Below the pieces are notes generated by a model. That model did not search any database. It was not told where the DNA came from and saw nothing but the letters and a program-made list of their open reading frames with translations. 64,000 nt of DNA. Source: Corallochytrium limacisporum. Taxonomy: Eukaryota; Opisthokonta. This document shows, one piece after another, positions 1 to 10,010 of this stretch. The stretch's first letter is position 1, and every line of letters begins with the position of its first letter. Location: NCBI GenBank assembly GCA_002811645.1, contig PDIP01000038.1, positions 1 through 64,000 of the forward strand, written 5' to 3'. A program made the position numbers and the translations under genes.

Positions 1-754
1 GGGGGGGGGGGCGCCGCCCTCCTTAATACTAACGGTCGGGTTTCCGTTCCCCACCCCCCCCCAAACTGCAGTTTGAGCACCTCAGCCCGTGGCCCATAGT
101 GAAATAATCACATTGCGCTTGGAACGGGACATGGGGGGGGGGACCGAAGCAATGTACCAAAGTGAAAATTGATGGATTACGTCCCCCCCCAGCCAATGTA
201 CACGCAGTTACAAACTCCGTCACTGTTTGCCTCATTCTCCGTCATTGGTTACCAACTTCAGGCACACGTAGAATTCTCTCGCTGCAGAAGACTTCTCTCT
301 TTAATGCGAGCAAACTCTGCTCGCCCTTATAGTGAATATATAAACCCCTAGTGTTCGACCTGGGGGACCGGAGATCCCTGCTTGCCCTTTGGGCGTATGC
401 GCCCATATCAATCAGAGGTTCGTTCACGAGAACGGTCTATTGGGTATAGAAATGGGTTTGTAGCAACGTCAACGTCCCTTACACTTTGGAATCCTCCTTC
501 TCCCAATGTATATTCTCCAAATACAAACGAATCAAAAACATATGTATTTCAATGTGCGTGTGGTCCTGGGCGCGTTTGGTCCGGCCCCGGGTTGCGGGTG
601 TTGAGGTGAAGATGGTAAAGGCGAGGATGGTACAAAGCACAACGGATGCGTCAGCCACTGGCTTTCATCAAGAGGACATGTGGGATGTAATTAATTGTGT
701 GAAGATGTCGAGAGGAAAAAATTCATAAAGTGCGCATCGACAAACACAGCAACG
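1..754. other. Gene-free 5' flank of THOC3
   Basis: No reading frame here resembles a known protein. The window opens with an 11-base G run and has further C and G runs near 53-61 and 133-142. A TATA-like stretch lies at 328-345 and contains the recurrent motif TATAGTGAATATA at 328-340. It could belong to a promoter, but it sits about 410 bp upstream of the THOC3 start, so the link is uncertain. Confidence 0.5.
328..340 (+). repeat. Recurrent intergenic motif, copy 1 (TATAGTGAATATA)
   Basis: This 13-base sequence occurs again exactly, on the minus strand, at 23334-23346. Related copies are listed elsewhere in this table. It runs directly into TAAACCCC, so it overlaps a TATA-like stretch. The function is unknown. 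A core promoter or transcription-factor site is an inference. Confidence 0.4.
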
Positions 755-1702
755 ATGAGCTTATTGCCACCCCATGTCGCCGAGACGCGGCAATCGTTTC
801 AGCAGTCACCGCTGCGTCGAGTTAGCACGACGTCAAAGAAGCTAAGGACCCTGGCTTGGAGCCCTGATGGCACAAAACTTGCTGCAGGAGGTGGCCAAGA
901 CTCCATGAAGTCATACAGTGCAACGGTTTATAGCAATTTTGAACAGACCCCACCTCGGGAAGTTGTTCTGAAGGGTCACACAGAGTCAGTGGATCACATG
1001 TGTTGGCATCCGAAGAAACCTGACATTTTGGTCACTGCCACTCAAGATATGACCATGCGATTCTGGGATACAAAATCTGGGAAATGTCTGAAGATTATTC
1101 AAACAGATTCCGAACTGTATAGTATAACGTGGAGCCTCGACTGCCAGTACATAGCTTTCCTTTCCAAACGAGATAGCATCATCATTTACAATGCCAACAC
1201 CTACAAAATGGAGGCCAAGAAGGAAGATTTCAATGCTTCCTGTATTGATGCCAAGTTTGATGCCAACAACAGACTCTTCTTCGGGAACAAGAACGGTTGC
1301 ATCCTCATCATGGAAGTGCCGTCGATGAAACACATTCACACAATCCTTGCGCACAAGGCGCCTTGCCTGAGTATCGCATTTAGTCCGGACCAAAGCTTAT
1401 TTGCGACAGGAGGTGAGGATGCGATCGTTAACATTTATGATGCCGCAGAACTTGTCTGTCTTCGAACCGTTACCAGGACGGAATGGCCGGCAAACATGCT
1501 GAGTTTTAATTCAACCGGTAAGCTCCTTGCCATTGGAGGGGAGGATCGCAATGTCTTTCTGGTCGATGTCGACACAGGGTTAATTGTCCACAAGATCAAG
1601 GTCACGGGTGTGGTGGATAGCGTGGTGTTCCATCCGAAGACGGTACTGAAAGTTGCGTATGTGGAAGACACCAAGGATGCGATCCTTAACATTGTCGGAT
1701 AA
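755..1702 (+). CDS. THOC3: THO complex subunit 3 (THOC3/TEX1-like WD40 protein)
   Basis: A 315-residue WD40 protein. THOC3 (yeast Tex1) is part of the nuclear THO/TREX complex, which couples transcription to mRNA packaging and export. The sequence shows a single seven-bladed propeller. A short N-terminal tail leads into the first blade (TLAWSPDGTKLAAGG), then LKGHTESVDHMCWHP with a blade ending in MRFWD. Later blades include SIAFSPDQSLFATGGEDA and MLSFNSTGKLLAIGGEDR. Its length and lack of other domains match THOC3 rather than larger WD40 proteins. The frame extends upstream to 695 only through a TTG codon, so the first ATG at 755 is taken as the start. It converges with the bestrophin-like gene, with 135 bp between stop codons. 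The call rests on overall pattern, and another small WD40 protein is the main alternative. Confidence 0.78.
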   Translation: MSLLPPHVAETRQSFQQSPLRRVSTTSKKLRTLAWSPDGTKLAAGGGQDSMKSYSATVYSNFEQTPPREVVLKGHTESVDHMCWHPKKPDILVTATQDMTMRFWDTKSGKCLKIIQTDSELYSITWSLDCQYIAFLSKRDSIIIYNANTYKMEAKKEDFNASCIDAKFDANNRLFFGNKNGCILIMEVPSMKHIHTILAHKAPCLSIAFSPDQSLFATGGEDAIVNIYDAAELVCLRTVTRTEWPANMLSFNSTGKLLAIGGEDRNVFLVDVDTGLIVHKIKVTGVVDSVVFHPKTVLKVAYVEDTKDAILNIVG

Positions 1703-1837
1703 TAGCATACACTTACCTCAAATTGGTATTGTAATGTGCATGTATTTGGAACAAAGACTTTGAGGAAGGTTGCCATGAAAGCGGGGATAGGTTATATCTC
1801 CTATACTAAGATAAAAAGTAATTCTAGTCAGTTACGG

Positions 1838-3289
1838 TCACGCTTCTTTTGTAGTGTCGGTCTCGCCCGTCAAGTCCTCCATGCTAATGTCAACCGAGTG
1901 CATCGGCTCAATATCTGTCATACCGAACCAGAGCTCCTTGAAATCAGGATCCTGAATCAGTTCTTCGAATACCAGGCCATGTTTGAGAGTTTCAACATCA
2001 GGCAGCTCGTTGCGGGCACCCTCAACGCTGCAGGTGGTGGTCTGGAGGCCAGCCTCGAGCCAGACTGAGAACTCCTGTCCAATTTCGATGTCGTCTTCTC
2101 CGACACCGTCGAACGGGTCGTCCAATTGGTCTTGCACATTTTGCAGACTTGAGAGCACAAAGGCCACAAAAGCTGCCATGAAATACTGAATCCATTCCTG
2201 CTGAGAGTTCCGGCCTACCTGTACATAGTACGGTGCACCTAGGACGGGCACGATGAAGACAAAGATTTTGGTAAAGGCCCTCACACTGCGCGGTGTGTGG
2301 TACTCTCGAATGTTGCGCATACCTTCGAATGACGAAGTCGCCAGGTGATGGTAATGAATGAGACGCGTCACAAGCGGTGCACACCCAGGGAGCTTTCCTG
2401 CCTTGCGATAACTGTCAGTAACACCTGACAAGACGCTGAACATGGCGTAGATGTAGTAGATGATCTCACCCCGGTCTTTTGTCTCATAGGTTGTGAAATA
2501 AGACCGCAGATATAGGATCAGCAGTCGGATGGCCTTGCGGCTATTGTCCACCGCCTCCGCAGGAACGCCAGCTTCAACCTGCCAGAGCCGGTGCAAATTG
2601 TGCAACTCCATAAGACTGGCTTTGAAGACGCCCAAGTAAGCTAGCAGACGCTCCCGGCGCTGATAGGCAGAATTGATGGCGAAAGCCAATGGAAAGACGA
2701 CCGGCGTCAATACAATACTGAACTGCACATCAGCTGTAATATCGAGGGCATCCGCGAGCCAAGTGAAAAGCACAGCAATTCCACAGCTAACAATGGTCCA
2801 CAGAGTGATATCCTTACAGAACCCAACAATAACATCATACGCAGTGTTCAGGCGACGCTTAAGAGGCGCAGATTTCTGGTGCATGCGCCTGAACTCTTTA
2901 GTTTTCCGTTCCCGCATGGTCTGTCTTCTGTCCATCTTACGCCGCGTCCTTGAGATGCTGTTCATCTCGACGGAGATGCTGCCCTTCCACTTGTTTCCCA
3001 TTCTGACAGCAGTGTTCACGGCCCGCATGGGGATGCTTGTGTGTTGGTCATTTTCAGAGCGGCTACTGTTCCTAGATACTGAACTATCCCGAACTCCGCG
3101 TTTTCCCGAACCACTTGACATCGCCCTTCGGTTTTCTGAACTGAGACTGTTTCTAGACGCCGAAGTGTCCCGTGGGGCCCCGAGTTTGCCCGCGTCATTT
3201 GCCAATGCTCTTTGAGTTTCTGAGCTCACACTGCTCCTAGAAGGGGAGCTATCCCGAAGGGCTCCGGGTTTGCCCGACTCATTCGACAT
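1838..3289 (-). CDS. Bestrophin-like (UPF0187-related) membrane protein
   Basis: A 483-residue multi-pass membrane protein that resembles bestrophin anion channels. Residues 1-84 are three tandem copies of a 28-residue Ser/Arg-rich unit, followed by a basic stretch. Two hydrophobic segments near 165-215 lead into FPLAFAINSAYQRRERLLAY, which resembles the bestrophin pattern in which a membrane segment runs into an Asn-x-AYxRxxE motif. Two more hydrophobic segments lie near 345-390. They are followed by QDQLDDPFDGVGEDDIEI, similar to the acidic PFG-x-D-x-nDL calcium-clasp region of bestrophins. The tail is acidic. The family call is by motif layout only, and the ion selectivity is not predictable. 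The start is an ATG at 3289, and the repeats begin at this Met, which supports it. Confidence 0.6.
   Translation of the reverse strand: MSNESGKPGALRDSSPSRSSVSSETQRALANDAGKLGAPRDTSASRNSLSSENRRAMSSGSGKRGVRDSSVSRNSSRSENDQHTSIPMRAVNTAVRMGNKWKGSISVEMNSISRTRRKMDRRQTMRERKTKEFRRMHQKSAPLKRRLNTAYDVIVGFCKDITLWTIVSCGIAVLFTWLADALDITADVQFSIVLTPVVFPLAFAINSAYQRRERLLAYLGVFKASLMELHNLHRLWQVEAGVPAEAVDNSRKAIRLLILYLRSYFTTYETKDRGEIIYYIYAMFSVLSGVTDSYRKAGKLPGCAPLVTRLIHYHHLATSSFEGMRNIREYHTPRSVRAFTKIFVFIVPVLGAPYYVQVGRNSQQEWIQYFMAAFVAFVLSSLQNVQDQLDDPFDGVGEDDIEIGQEFSVWLEAGLQTTTCSVEGARNELPDVETLKHGLVFEELIQDPDFKELWFGMTDIEPMHSVDISMEDLTGETDTTKEA
3038..3289 (-). repeat. Three tandem 84-bp coding repeats
   Basis: The first 84 codons of the bestrophin-like gene are three 28-codon units, residues 1-28, 29-56 and 57-84. 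Each follows the pattern SGK-x-G-x-x-RD-S/T-S-x-SR-x-S then SSE-x-x-RA. The units have diverged at many positions, so the duplication is not recent. The Ser/Arg-rich composition suggests a disordered cytosolic tail that could be phosphorylated. Confidence 0.8.
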
Positions 3290-4637
3290 TACTCTTTGGT
3301 GCTATCAGAGAATGTCTTCTGTAAGCTTCCAGAATGAGATCAGTGTTTATATTCCTTTCTCCTGGTTGCTGTGCTGTGCCAAGCTCACGTACATGATATT
3401 TTTGACGAACAATGAAGCGCAGGATATGTAGTCACCACTGTGGATCAGTATGTGACTTAAGTACGTAATAGGCACCATAGATTTGTCTTTGCATGAGCAG
3501 AATTCTTCAGACGTACACACATGCGTCACTCAGTCCTACATTTCATGGCCGTCAGCTCATGTGATGATACTGGCGATGCCTTTCGCCCATACACGACCAA
3601 GACCGAGTCTGTAGATCTCCACTGCCGTTTCTGCCTGGTATGCGAAGAGAGCCACCCGCCCCCCTTAACCATAGGAACAGAACCGCACTACCAAATCATC
3701 ACCAGCTTCTCCGGCCGTGCGGGTAGTGGGGAAGCCGCCTCCCCCCCCTTCCCCCGGGGCCTTTTCGCTTCCTTCGACGGCGAATTCTCCGAGTCATCTG
3801 AGGTATTTTGGAGCCAATGGGCAGAGGGGAGACCCGCACACGAAAAATCACTAAGGGGAGAGGGAGCACCTGTGCCTTCAAAACGCTGTTGACCCCGAGG
3901 GCTGGCGCGCCCTTGGTACCAGTACACTTTGTCGTGGACCGCATTTTTTTCGACCCGGTACGGACGATTTGTAAATTTGGTGCTAATTTCGGACCCTGCT
4001 TGGACGGCCCCGTAAGACCAGAGCGACGGTTGCCCCGGGGGGGGGGGGAAGGCCGCAGCAGGCCCAGGCTTTAACAGCGCAGATGCTCCAGCCGCACCGT
4101 CGTCCCTTCGCTATAGAAAAAGAGAAACATAGATGTAGCCGGGTTTGAGAATATTTTGTGCAGGGATTCGGGACGGGGAGGGAGCGGTCAAGGAGCTCCA
4201 GGCGGAAACTCCATTCTCTCCACTTTGGTTCTGGATGAAACGGTGTTTTAATTGTTGGGTTCGCCCAGCTGTCGGGGGCCCCGTTAAATTGTGTGAGCCT
4301 GGCAGGAGTTTGGGGAAAGGGGGGAGAGGGAGAGAGGTGCCCCGAGGAGTTAACCTGTGCGTCATACACACTCTGTAACTGCTGCCTATTAGTGGTCTAC
4401 CACACTACTGTTTTAAAACCCGAAACGCAACCGGTCGTGCTCAGAGCGCGCTCAGTTCGGGTGTTCGAGCGCTCAGTAGCGCATCTTTCCAGTGTACGTC
4501 TCTTGGTGGTTCATACAAACTGCCGCAGATGCTTACATCATGTCAAAGGTCAGATCTCACCTGGCCACAATTTTTGCCTCATGTATACGAATCTAGAACA
4601 TTGTGTATGTATTTTTAGTACTGGTACAGCCTTTGGT
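3290..4637. other. Gene-free interval
   Basis: This interval lies between the start of the bestrophin-like gene and the UBR1 stop codon, so it holds the promoter of the former and the 3' flank of the latter. It is GC-rich around 3650-4350, with a 12-base G run at 4037-4048. Open frames on both strands overlap one another and have no recognisable domains. Confidence 0.5.
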
Positions 4638-7600
4638 TTAGTAGAGTCCCTCTAGATCCGGTAGCCGGCCCAGGTTTGGATTTGGTAACAACTGATGCTT
4701 GATCCAATACTCCTGGATCCTCTCGTAGCGATCCTTGCTCAGATGTAGCGGTAGACCACGGCGTAGGAATACATCAGTCTCACCGTGCTCATCCAAGTAC
4801 GGGGGTGCGGATCCATAAACCCGATTGCCATAAAAGATGAGCAAATTGCAGGCCTTGGGCAGGATATAGATGCAAGAAGTGCTGCCACACTCCAAGGCGT
4901 GGCGAGTGCATTCTCCGTTCGATGACACACGGCAGCACTCCGCACCCATGCACAACAGATTGCCACAAAGCAGACAAATGGCGGGATCGTCTGGGACCGT
5001 GTTACACGTCGGACACGGGTCCATGCATGACAGCCGCAGAAGATCGTTATAGTCATTTGGCAAAGGAATAAGGGACGGAGGGTTCAAGTGTTCTAAGCGC
5101 TGAAGATCAACGCCGAATCGGTTCTGACCCGCCGAAGTGGTCATCTGTGCTAATGTGTCGTGTGCGGATTGGTCGGTGGTGAAGTGTTGCCACAATTGGA
5201 GCTCCGATTCAAAGCCGAGGTGAGCTAGAGCGGCCTCAACACTTTTTGGGCAGGCCTTGGCGGCGCTGAAGTTACGACCGGATTCAATGGCATCCATCAG
5301 GCGGAACATCAGGAGCGATCTGCGTAGATAGACGTGCACAACGTCCATGACAATCCTGCGACATTCATCCACTGCCTCTGATGAGGTCACCACTTTCATA
5401 CCTTCAGAATAGACTTCGGAGACAGGGCTCAACGAAGAAAGCAGATCCTCCACAACCTTCATGAAGGCGGTCTGCACGCCTTCATCACTGGTGACATCCA
5501 TGCTATCCGCGTCGGACAAAACAGCATTGCTGGCTTTCACCTCCCGCGACCCAACCTTATGTACGGCATACAGCAAGGCCTGTCCAACAGTACCAATAAG
5601 ACAGAAGTGCATGCTGTGCTCAAAGAGTCGTGTCTCCGGGCCTTCATCCGGTCCATAGCGGCCAATGACAAATGGAATCTTTGTCATCATGTCAAACATA
5701 TCACACTCCAGAAAGCTGCTTACAACCCACATCGATCGCCTTGGTTGGTACTGACCCTCACTTCTGATTAACTGACTCAACTGCTGGCTCCAATTCGTCC
5801 GATAGTACATAGGAATCAGTCGATTGGCCTGCTTGTACAAGAGTTGAGCGAAGCGGAAATATGGCTCGCTACGGACCATGCTCGGACCGTCATGACGTCG
5901 GAGCATGGCCTCGAAACATTTCATCATGTACGCAAGACAGGTTAATCCCTGCCGAACGACCGGCGGTGCGAACTTCTTGTTATTAGTGGGGCTGACAATG
6001 CTTTGCACCGAAATGGGTCCATCCATATCAACCAGCCAGATCTGGCTCGGCACATCCATCGCAAACATGTTGCGGTATGTCTGCTCGCTGTGATGAACCG
6101 TGGCTTCCGCAGCATGGCCTTCGTCTGTTGGAGAAGCATTCGCGTGATCGACATCATCTTCATCAATCATATTTTGCAAGAGGTCAGGGACTGTATCGGC
6201 ATGGAAGGAAATGGCACCATCATGTTCCATGGGATCCGAATAGTGGTGACGTCCTGGTCGAGGGGTCATTGGTTCGACACCCAAGTTTGAGAACGGAATC
6301 AACGCCGTTACCTTCTGTTTGCACAGAGGACACTGGAACTCAGCATTACGCAGGCTGGCTAGACTGAGATCTAGGTTGCGCAACACTGAGGTCTGGTACC
6401 GTGACCAACAGTCAAAATGCATGTCGTGACAACATCCACTGATGAACACGTTCCGGTGACCATCTCCTGGGTTTGCCTCGCCTGACATCTTACTGTTCCG
6501 TCCCCCAACTGGAGTCTTGATGTGATTGCCCACACGTCGATTCGTGAGCAGACCACGACTGATGAGACTGGAGCCCATCACATTTATGCATTTACCGAAA
6601 CTACGGATCGCCTCACTTCCGGGACTCGCGGAATCTTGGCAAAGTATACATGTGACAGCCTGGTCATCGTACTCTTCCTCCACTACCTCTTCATCGGGGT
6701 CCTGTGATTTCAAGAAGTTTTCTTGTTGCTTCTTAAATTGCGCCATGATTTCCATCTTGCGCTTCTTGGCCAATTCCGCCATCCGCTTTCGCCTCTCTTC
6801 TTCACTGTCAACATTCTCCCCATTGGCAGAGGAGTCTTGGTAAAAGTCTACGACGTTGCTGATCTCCAAGCCGCATGATTGCAGGGTGTTCATGATGTAT
6901 CGCGTTACTTGAAGGAATTGCTTTCCGCAAGGAGCCTTGCTGAGTGTTACCAGTAGACCAATAATGCTGCAGTACTGTGCTCTGTTGCGTTTGTCATCAT
7001 GCAGCAAAGCATCAGCAAACTTCATGCGCAGATTATCAAAGCGCTCACCCGCATTCACCCTTACAGATAAACCATAACAGACAACGTAGAGAGCCATGTG
7101 CAGCGTGTTATCTGAGATAAGTGGGTTACCATTCACATGAGTGTGCAGTCTCCGGCCGGAAGATGTGTACCCGACTTCGATCTCATTTTCACTAGGACTA
7201 GCACACGGGAGAGATCCAGCATAATCGGATACGCTACCAGACCGTGATGATTTCTTCGGTACATCTTCAGAAACGCTGGCATGACGAGAGGTCTTGCGGA
7301 CCGGCGACCTGTCCTTGAACGTATTTCCCCGAGTATGTGACGATGATCTTGCCGTTGTTAGATTGAGGCTTCCGCGTTTTTCCTTCTTCTTTTTTGCGAT
7401 ATCAAATTTCTTAGCTTCGTCATTTTGAGCAAGGAAAATGGTCAAAATGTTTCTAACCATTTCGAGGAGCACGTTGGACTCAAAGACAGACTCGATGGAA
7501 GCAAATGTGGAGCTCAATGCAGGCAATACAAAGTCGTCGTCGTTCACGCTGGCTGCTTTTTCACCCAACACAGTGGCAATGATGGTGTCCCGCTCGGCGT

Positions 7601-10010
7601 GGCCGTAATGCCACAGGTACGGATCCCGATTTCTACGCACTTCAGACTTCAACTCATACAAACCACTGGACATGTCACCAGGGTCTCGATAGTTTGCCAC
7701 CTTCAACAGGAGCGTTTTGAAATTGTCGTCATTCACCATTGACCGCCCCACACGCTTTGTCAGTTCACTATGTGCCAAGGCGCTTACGGAAAGCTGAGCC
7801 ACTATCTCCCGTTCTACGAAATCGTCATCAGAGACGAAGGACAGACCCTTCCAGTGACGTTCAGCAAGCATGCGGAGAATGATGTGCACCGCGCCTTCAA
7901 TCAGCGGACAGTAATGGTCATCATCAACATCCACATAGTCATGCTCTTCATCAGACAGTCCAAGCTTTTCGAGGGCACGGAATCGTTGCAAAATCGTGAG
8001 CACTACCTGCTGCGGCGATTGGAAAGCAGCACTGATCTGGACCGCTGCAATGTCAAGATCACTCATCTGAGCTCTAAATTCAGGACCATTATAGTTGAGC
8101 AGCTGATTCCGGATGTTCGGACCGTTGCGACTCCACATCTGCGCCCGAACCTGCCCTGCCAGGGCCAGAGTCCTCATTCCCACATCAAGCATTGCGGCGC
8201 TGACTTGATCGATGCCTATGTTGGCCTGCTTGCCAAAAATGTCCTGAAGATCCAATTCATATGTTCCACAGGCCAAGACAATGGCAGCAAGCAATCGCAG
8301 AAGTGGGTGATGGAAACTGACCGGGCGGTGCAGTCCATCGTACTCATCGATTGTGTAGAGGGATCCATTGAAGTGAATCTTCTGAGGCGTAGACTTGACA
8401 TCAGGGCTTTCCTCTTCAATCATTCGCCGAAAGGAATCACTCGCCTGCAATACGGTCGATTGCAGTAGTTCGGGTACGATCACCAATTCCCGAAATGCAT
8501 TGCAAATCGGAACCATATTAACCTGCAGGGTAAACGCCTTAAGCCAAGTGACATCGTCGAATTCAACGTGTTCTCCATATTTCCGTAAATTTGGTGTCAT
8601 GCCCTCGAGGAGGCGGAGCATTTGTAAGAACAGTTCAAGATCCGCTTCTTTGAGCTCCTCGTATTTGAAATGACGCAAAAGGTAGCGAAGGTCTAGCAGT
8701 GCATGCCCGAACCGCTTGTTCACTATATGTGGGTGCTGACAGCTGACTACATTGTACTCATCCGCAGTGCGCGCAAGGATGCTGTGTACCATTGTCAAAA
8801 CCTTGTGCAGTGCATCGTACTCTGCAATCAACTTTCGACACGTTGAGGGTACTGTTAGAAACTGGACAGACAGACTAACTACAGAATACTTGTCCGCGTG
8901 GTCATCATCCAAAAAATTGTTCTGAATTGTCTCATAGTGCATCACAAACTTTTCACCCATTAGTGCCTTATACTCCGATTGCGCAATAAGACTGACCAGG
9001 AACAGATCCAAGAGAGATGCACGCACGTCCTTCCACAAGGTGTTCTCAGAGACCATAAAATCTTCCACAATGGTTGTGGCATCTATGTTGTCGTCGAGCA
9101 AGATCCCACCTTTACCGTCCAGCTTTGTCATTAGCGACCGACACATCGCAAGCCGATACCATTCACCGCCCTTTTGACAGTAATCATTCAATAATTGTAA
9201 CAGTGAAGCTGCCATTTGCTCCATGATGTACTGTTTTGTAGTAATATGTGTTGTCCGAAGTCCACGTCGTTGGTACAGATCCATACCAATCTCATGCATT
9301 TCCCACCTCGGGCCAATTTCCACTACACACCGCCCGTGTGCGTCTACTAATGAAGCAACTAGATCAGCTTCTTCACTGGCCCTCCTATTGGGCAATACTT
9401 CCTTAAGTAAGCTGTGCACTTCGTCAAATGAGTGGTGTTCATCATTGTACAAAAGGACCACACACTCGTCCTCGTAATCTTCCTCCGGCGGAGTTGCGTG
9501 GACCAATAAGTATTGGTGAATGAACGTAACAGCGGCTAACGTTGCTGCTTCTGCTTGCTCTTGCATTTCTGTGCTAACTGGTTGTGCATTGCTATCCTTC
9601 GGCGTATGCAGGCGGCATCGTGAATGCGCCTTCCATGCCTCCGGGTCACCACAGTCACAGCATCCACCGCCTTTGCTAAAGCTTATCCGGTATGTGTGGT
9701 TTTGGTGTTCACTGGCAGCAAAACAAGTTGCACATAATACACAAGTAGGGTCGTGCCCACAGTCATGGCAGTGGTACGTGGGTTCGTTCTTTGTGAATAC
9801 CCTTCCACATGAAGATACAGATGCATTATCCAAGAATTCGGAGGGGATATCACTGTGCTTAAACATTGCTTTGTTCAAGACTCGCCGCACCCGCGCAAGC
9901 TCTGGTTCTTCCATAGGCTTCACTGTCGTTGACGTAGACAGCTCCTCGCCATGGGCGAGAAGCCTCTCGTAGAGGCGATGATACCGTTCCATAATCCCTT
10001 CTGATGGCAT
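4638..10010 (-). CDS. UBR1: E3 ubiquitin ligase UBR1/UBR2-type N-recognin
   Basis: A 1790-residue N-recognin. It binds destabilising N-terminal residues and ubiquitinates the substrate for proteasomal degradation in the N-degron pathway. In order, it has a UBR box at about 68-135 (CGRVF, YHCHDC, CVLCATCF, CCDCGDPEAW), which binds basic N-termini. A ClpS-like domain follows at about 183-234 (VVLLYNDEHHSFDEV), for bulky hydrophobic N-termini. An extended RING-H2 spans about 1120-1231, with CILCQD, then GCCHDMHFDCW and CPLCKQK. The C-terminal zinc-binding autoinhibitory domain starts at about 1658 (CPTCNTV, CLLCGNLLCMGAECC). Both degron sites and the RING are present, so the full UBR1/UBR2 type is supported. 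Length is close to the human protein. The frame continues upstream to 10088 only through GTG, and the first ATG is at 10010, so that start is used. A second in-frame ATG lies six codons later. Confidence 0.95.
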   Translation of the reverse strand: MPSEGIMERYHRLYERLLAHGEELSTSTTVKPMEEPELARVRRVLNKAMFKHSDIPSEFLDNASVSSCGRVFTKNEPTYHCHDCGHDPTCVLCATCFAASEHQNHTYRISFSKGGGCCDCGDPEAWKAHSRCRLHTPKDSNAQPVSTEMQEQAEAATLAAVTFIHQYLLVHATPPEEDYEDECVVLLYNDEHHSFDEVHSLLKEVLPNRRASEEADLVASLVDAHGRCVVEIGPRWEMHEIGMDLYQRRGLRTTHITTKQYIMEQMAASLLQLLNDYCQKGGEWYRLAMCRSLMTKLDGKGGILLDDNIDATTIVEDFMVSENTLWKDVRASLLDLFLVSLIAQSEYKALMGEKFVMHYETIQNNFLDDDHADKYSVVSLSVQFLTVPSTCRKLIAEYDALHKVLTMVHSILARTADEYNVVSCQHPHIVNKRFGHALLDLRYLLRHFKYEELKEADLELFLQMLRLLEGMTPNLRKYGEHVEFDDVTWLKAFTLQVNMVPICNAFRELVIVPELLQSTVLQASDSFRRMIEEESPDVKSTPQKIHFNGSLYTIDEYDGLHRPVSFHHPLLRLLAAIVLACGTYELDLQDIFGKQANIGIDQVSAAMLDVGMRTLALAGQVRAQMWSRNGPNIRNQLLNYNGPEFRAQMSDLDIAAVQISAAFQSPQQVVLTILQRFRALEKLGLSDEEHDYVDVDDDHYCPLIEGAVHIILRMLAERHWKGLSFVSDDDFVEREIVAQLSVSALAHSELTKRVGRSMVNDDNFKTLLLKVANYRDPGDMSSGLYELKSEVRRNRDPYLWHYGHAERDTIIATVLGEKAASVNDDDFVLPALSSTFASIESVFESNVLLEMVRNILTIFLAQNDEAKKFDIAKKKKEKRGSLNLTTARSSSHTRGNTFKDRSPVRKTSRHASVSEDVPKKSSRSGSVSDYAGSLPCASPSENEIEVGYTSSGRRLHTHVNGNPLISDNTLHMALYVVCYGLSVRVNAGERFDNLRMKFADALLHDDKRNRAQYCSIIGLLVTLSKAPCGKQFLQVTRYIMNTLQSCGLEISNVVDFYQDSSANGENVDSEEERRKRMAELAKKRKMEIMAQFKKQQENFLKSQDPDEEVVEEEYDDQAVTCILCQDSASPGSEAIRSFGKCINVMGSSLISRGLLTNRRVGNHIKTPVGGRNSKMSGEANPGDGHRNVFISGCCHDMHFDCWSRYQTSVLRNLDLSLASLRNAEFQCPLCKQKVTALIPFSNLGVEPMTPRPGRHHYSDPMEHDGAISFHADTVPDLLQNMIDEDDVDHANASPTDEGHAAEATVHHSEQTYRNMFAMDVPSQIWLVDMDGPISVQSIVSPTNNKKFAPPVVRQGLTCLAYMMKCFEAMLRRHDGPSMVRSEPYFRFAQLLYKQANRLIPMYYRTNWSQQLSQLIRSEGQYQPRRSMWVVSSFLECDMFDMMTKIPFVIGRYGPDEGPETRLFEHSMHFCLIGTVGQALLYAVHKVGSREVKASNAVLSDADSMDVTSDEGVQTAFMKVVEDLLSSLSPVSEVYSEGMKVVTSSEAVDECRRIVMDVVHVYLRRSLLMFRLMDAIESGRNFSAAKACPKSVEAALAHLGFESELQLWQHFTTDQSAHDTLAQMTTSAGQNRFGVDLQRLEHLNPPSLIPLPNDYNDLLRLSCMDPCPTCNTVPDDPAICLLCGNLLCMGAECCRVSSNGECTRHALECGSTSCIYILPKACNLLIFYGNRVYGSAPPYLDEHGETDVFLRRGLPLHLSKDRYERIQEYWIKHQLLPNPNLGRLPDLEGLY

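Noticed and set aside
1838-3289. Transposon or integrase reading of the repeat-bearing gene
   Set aside because: The repeats are confined to the coding N-terminus and the rest is a multi-pass membrane protein.
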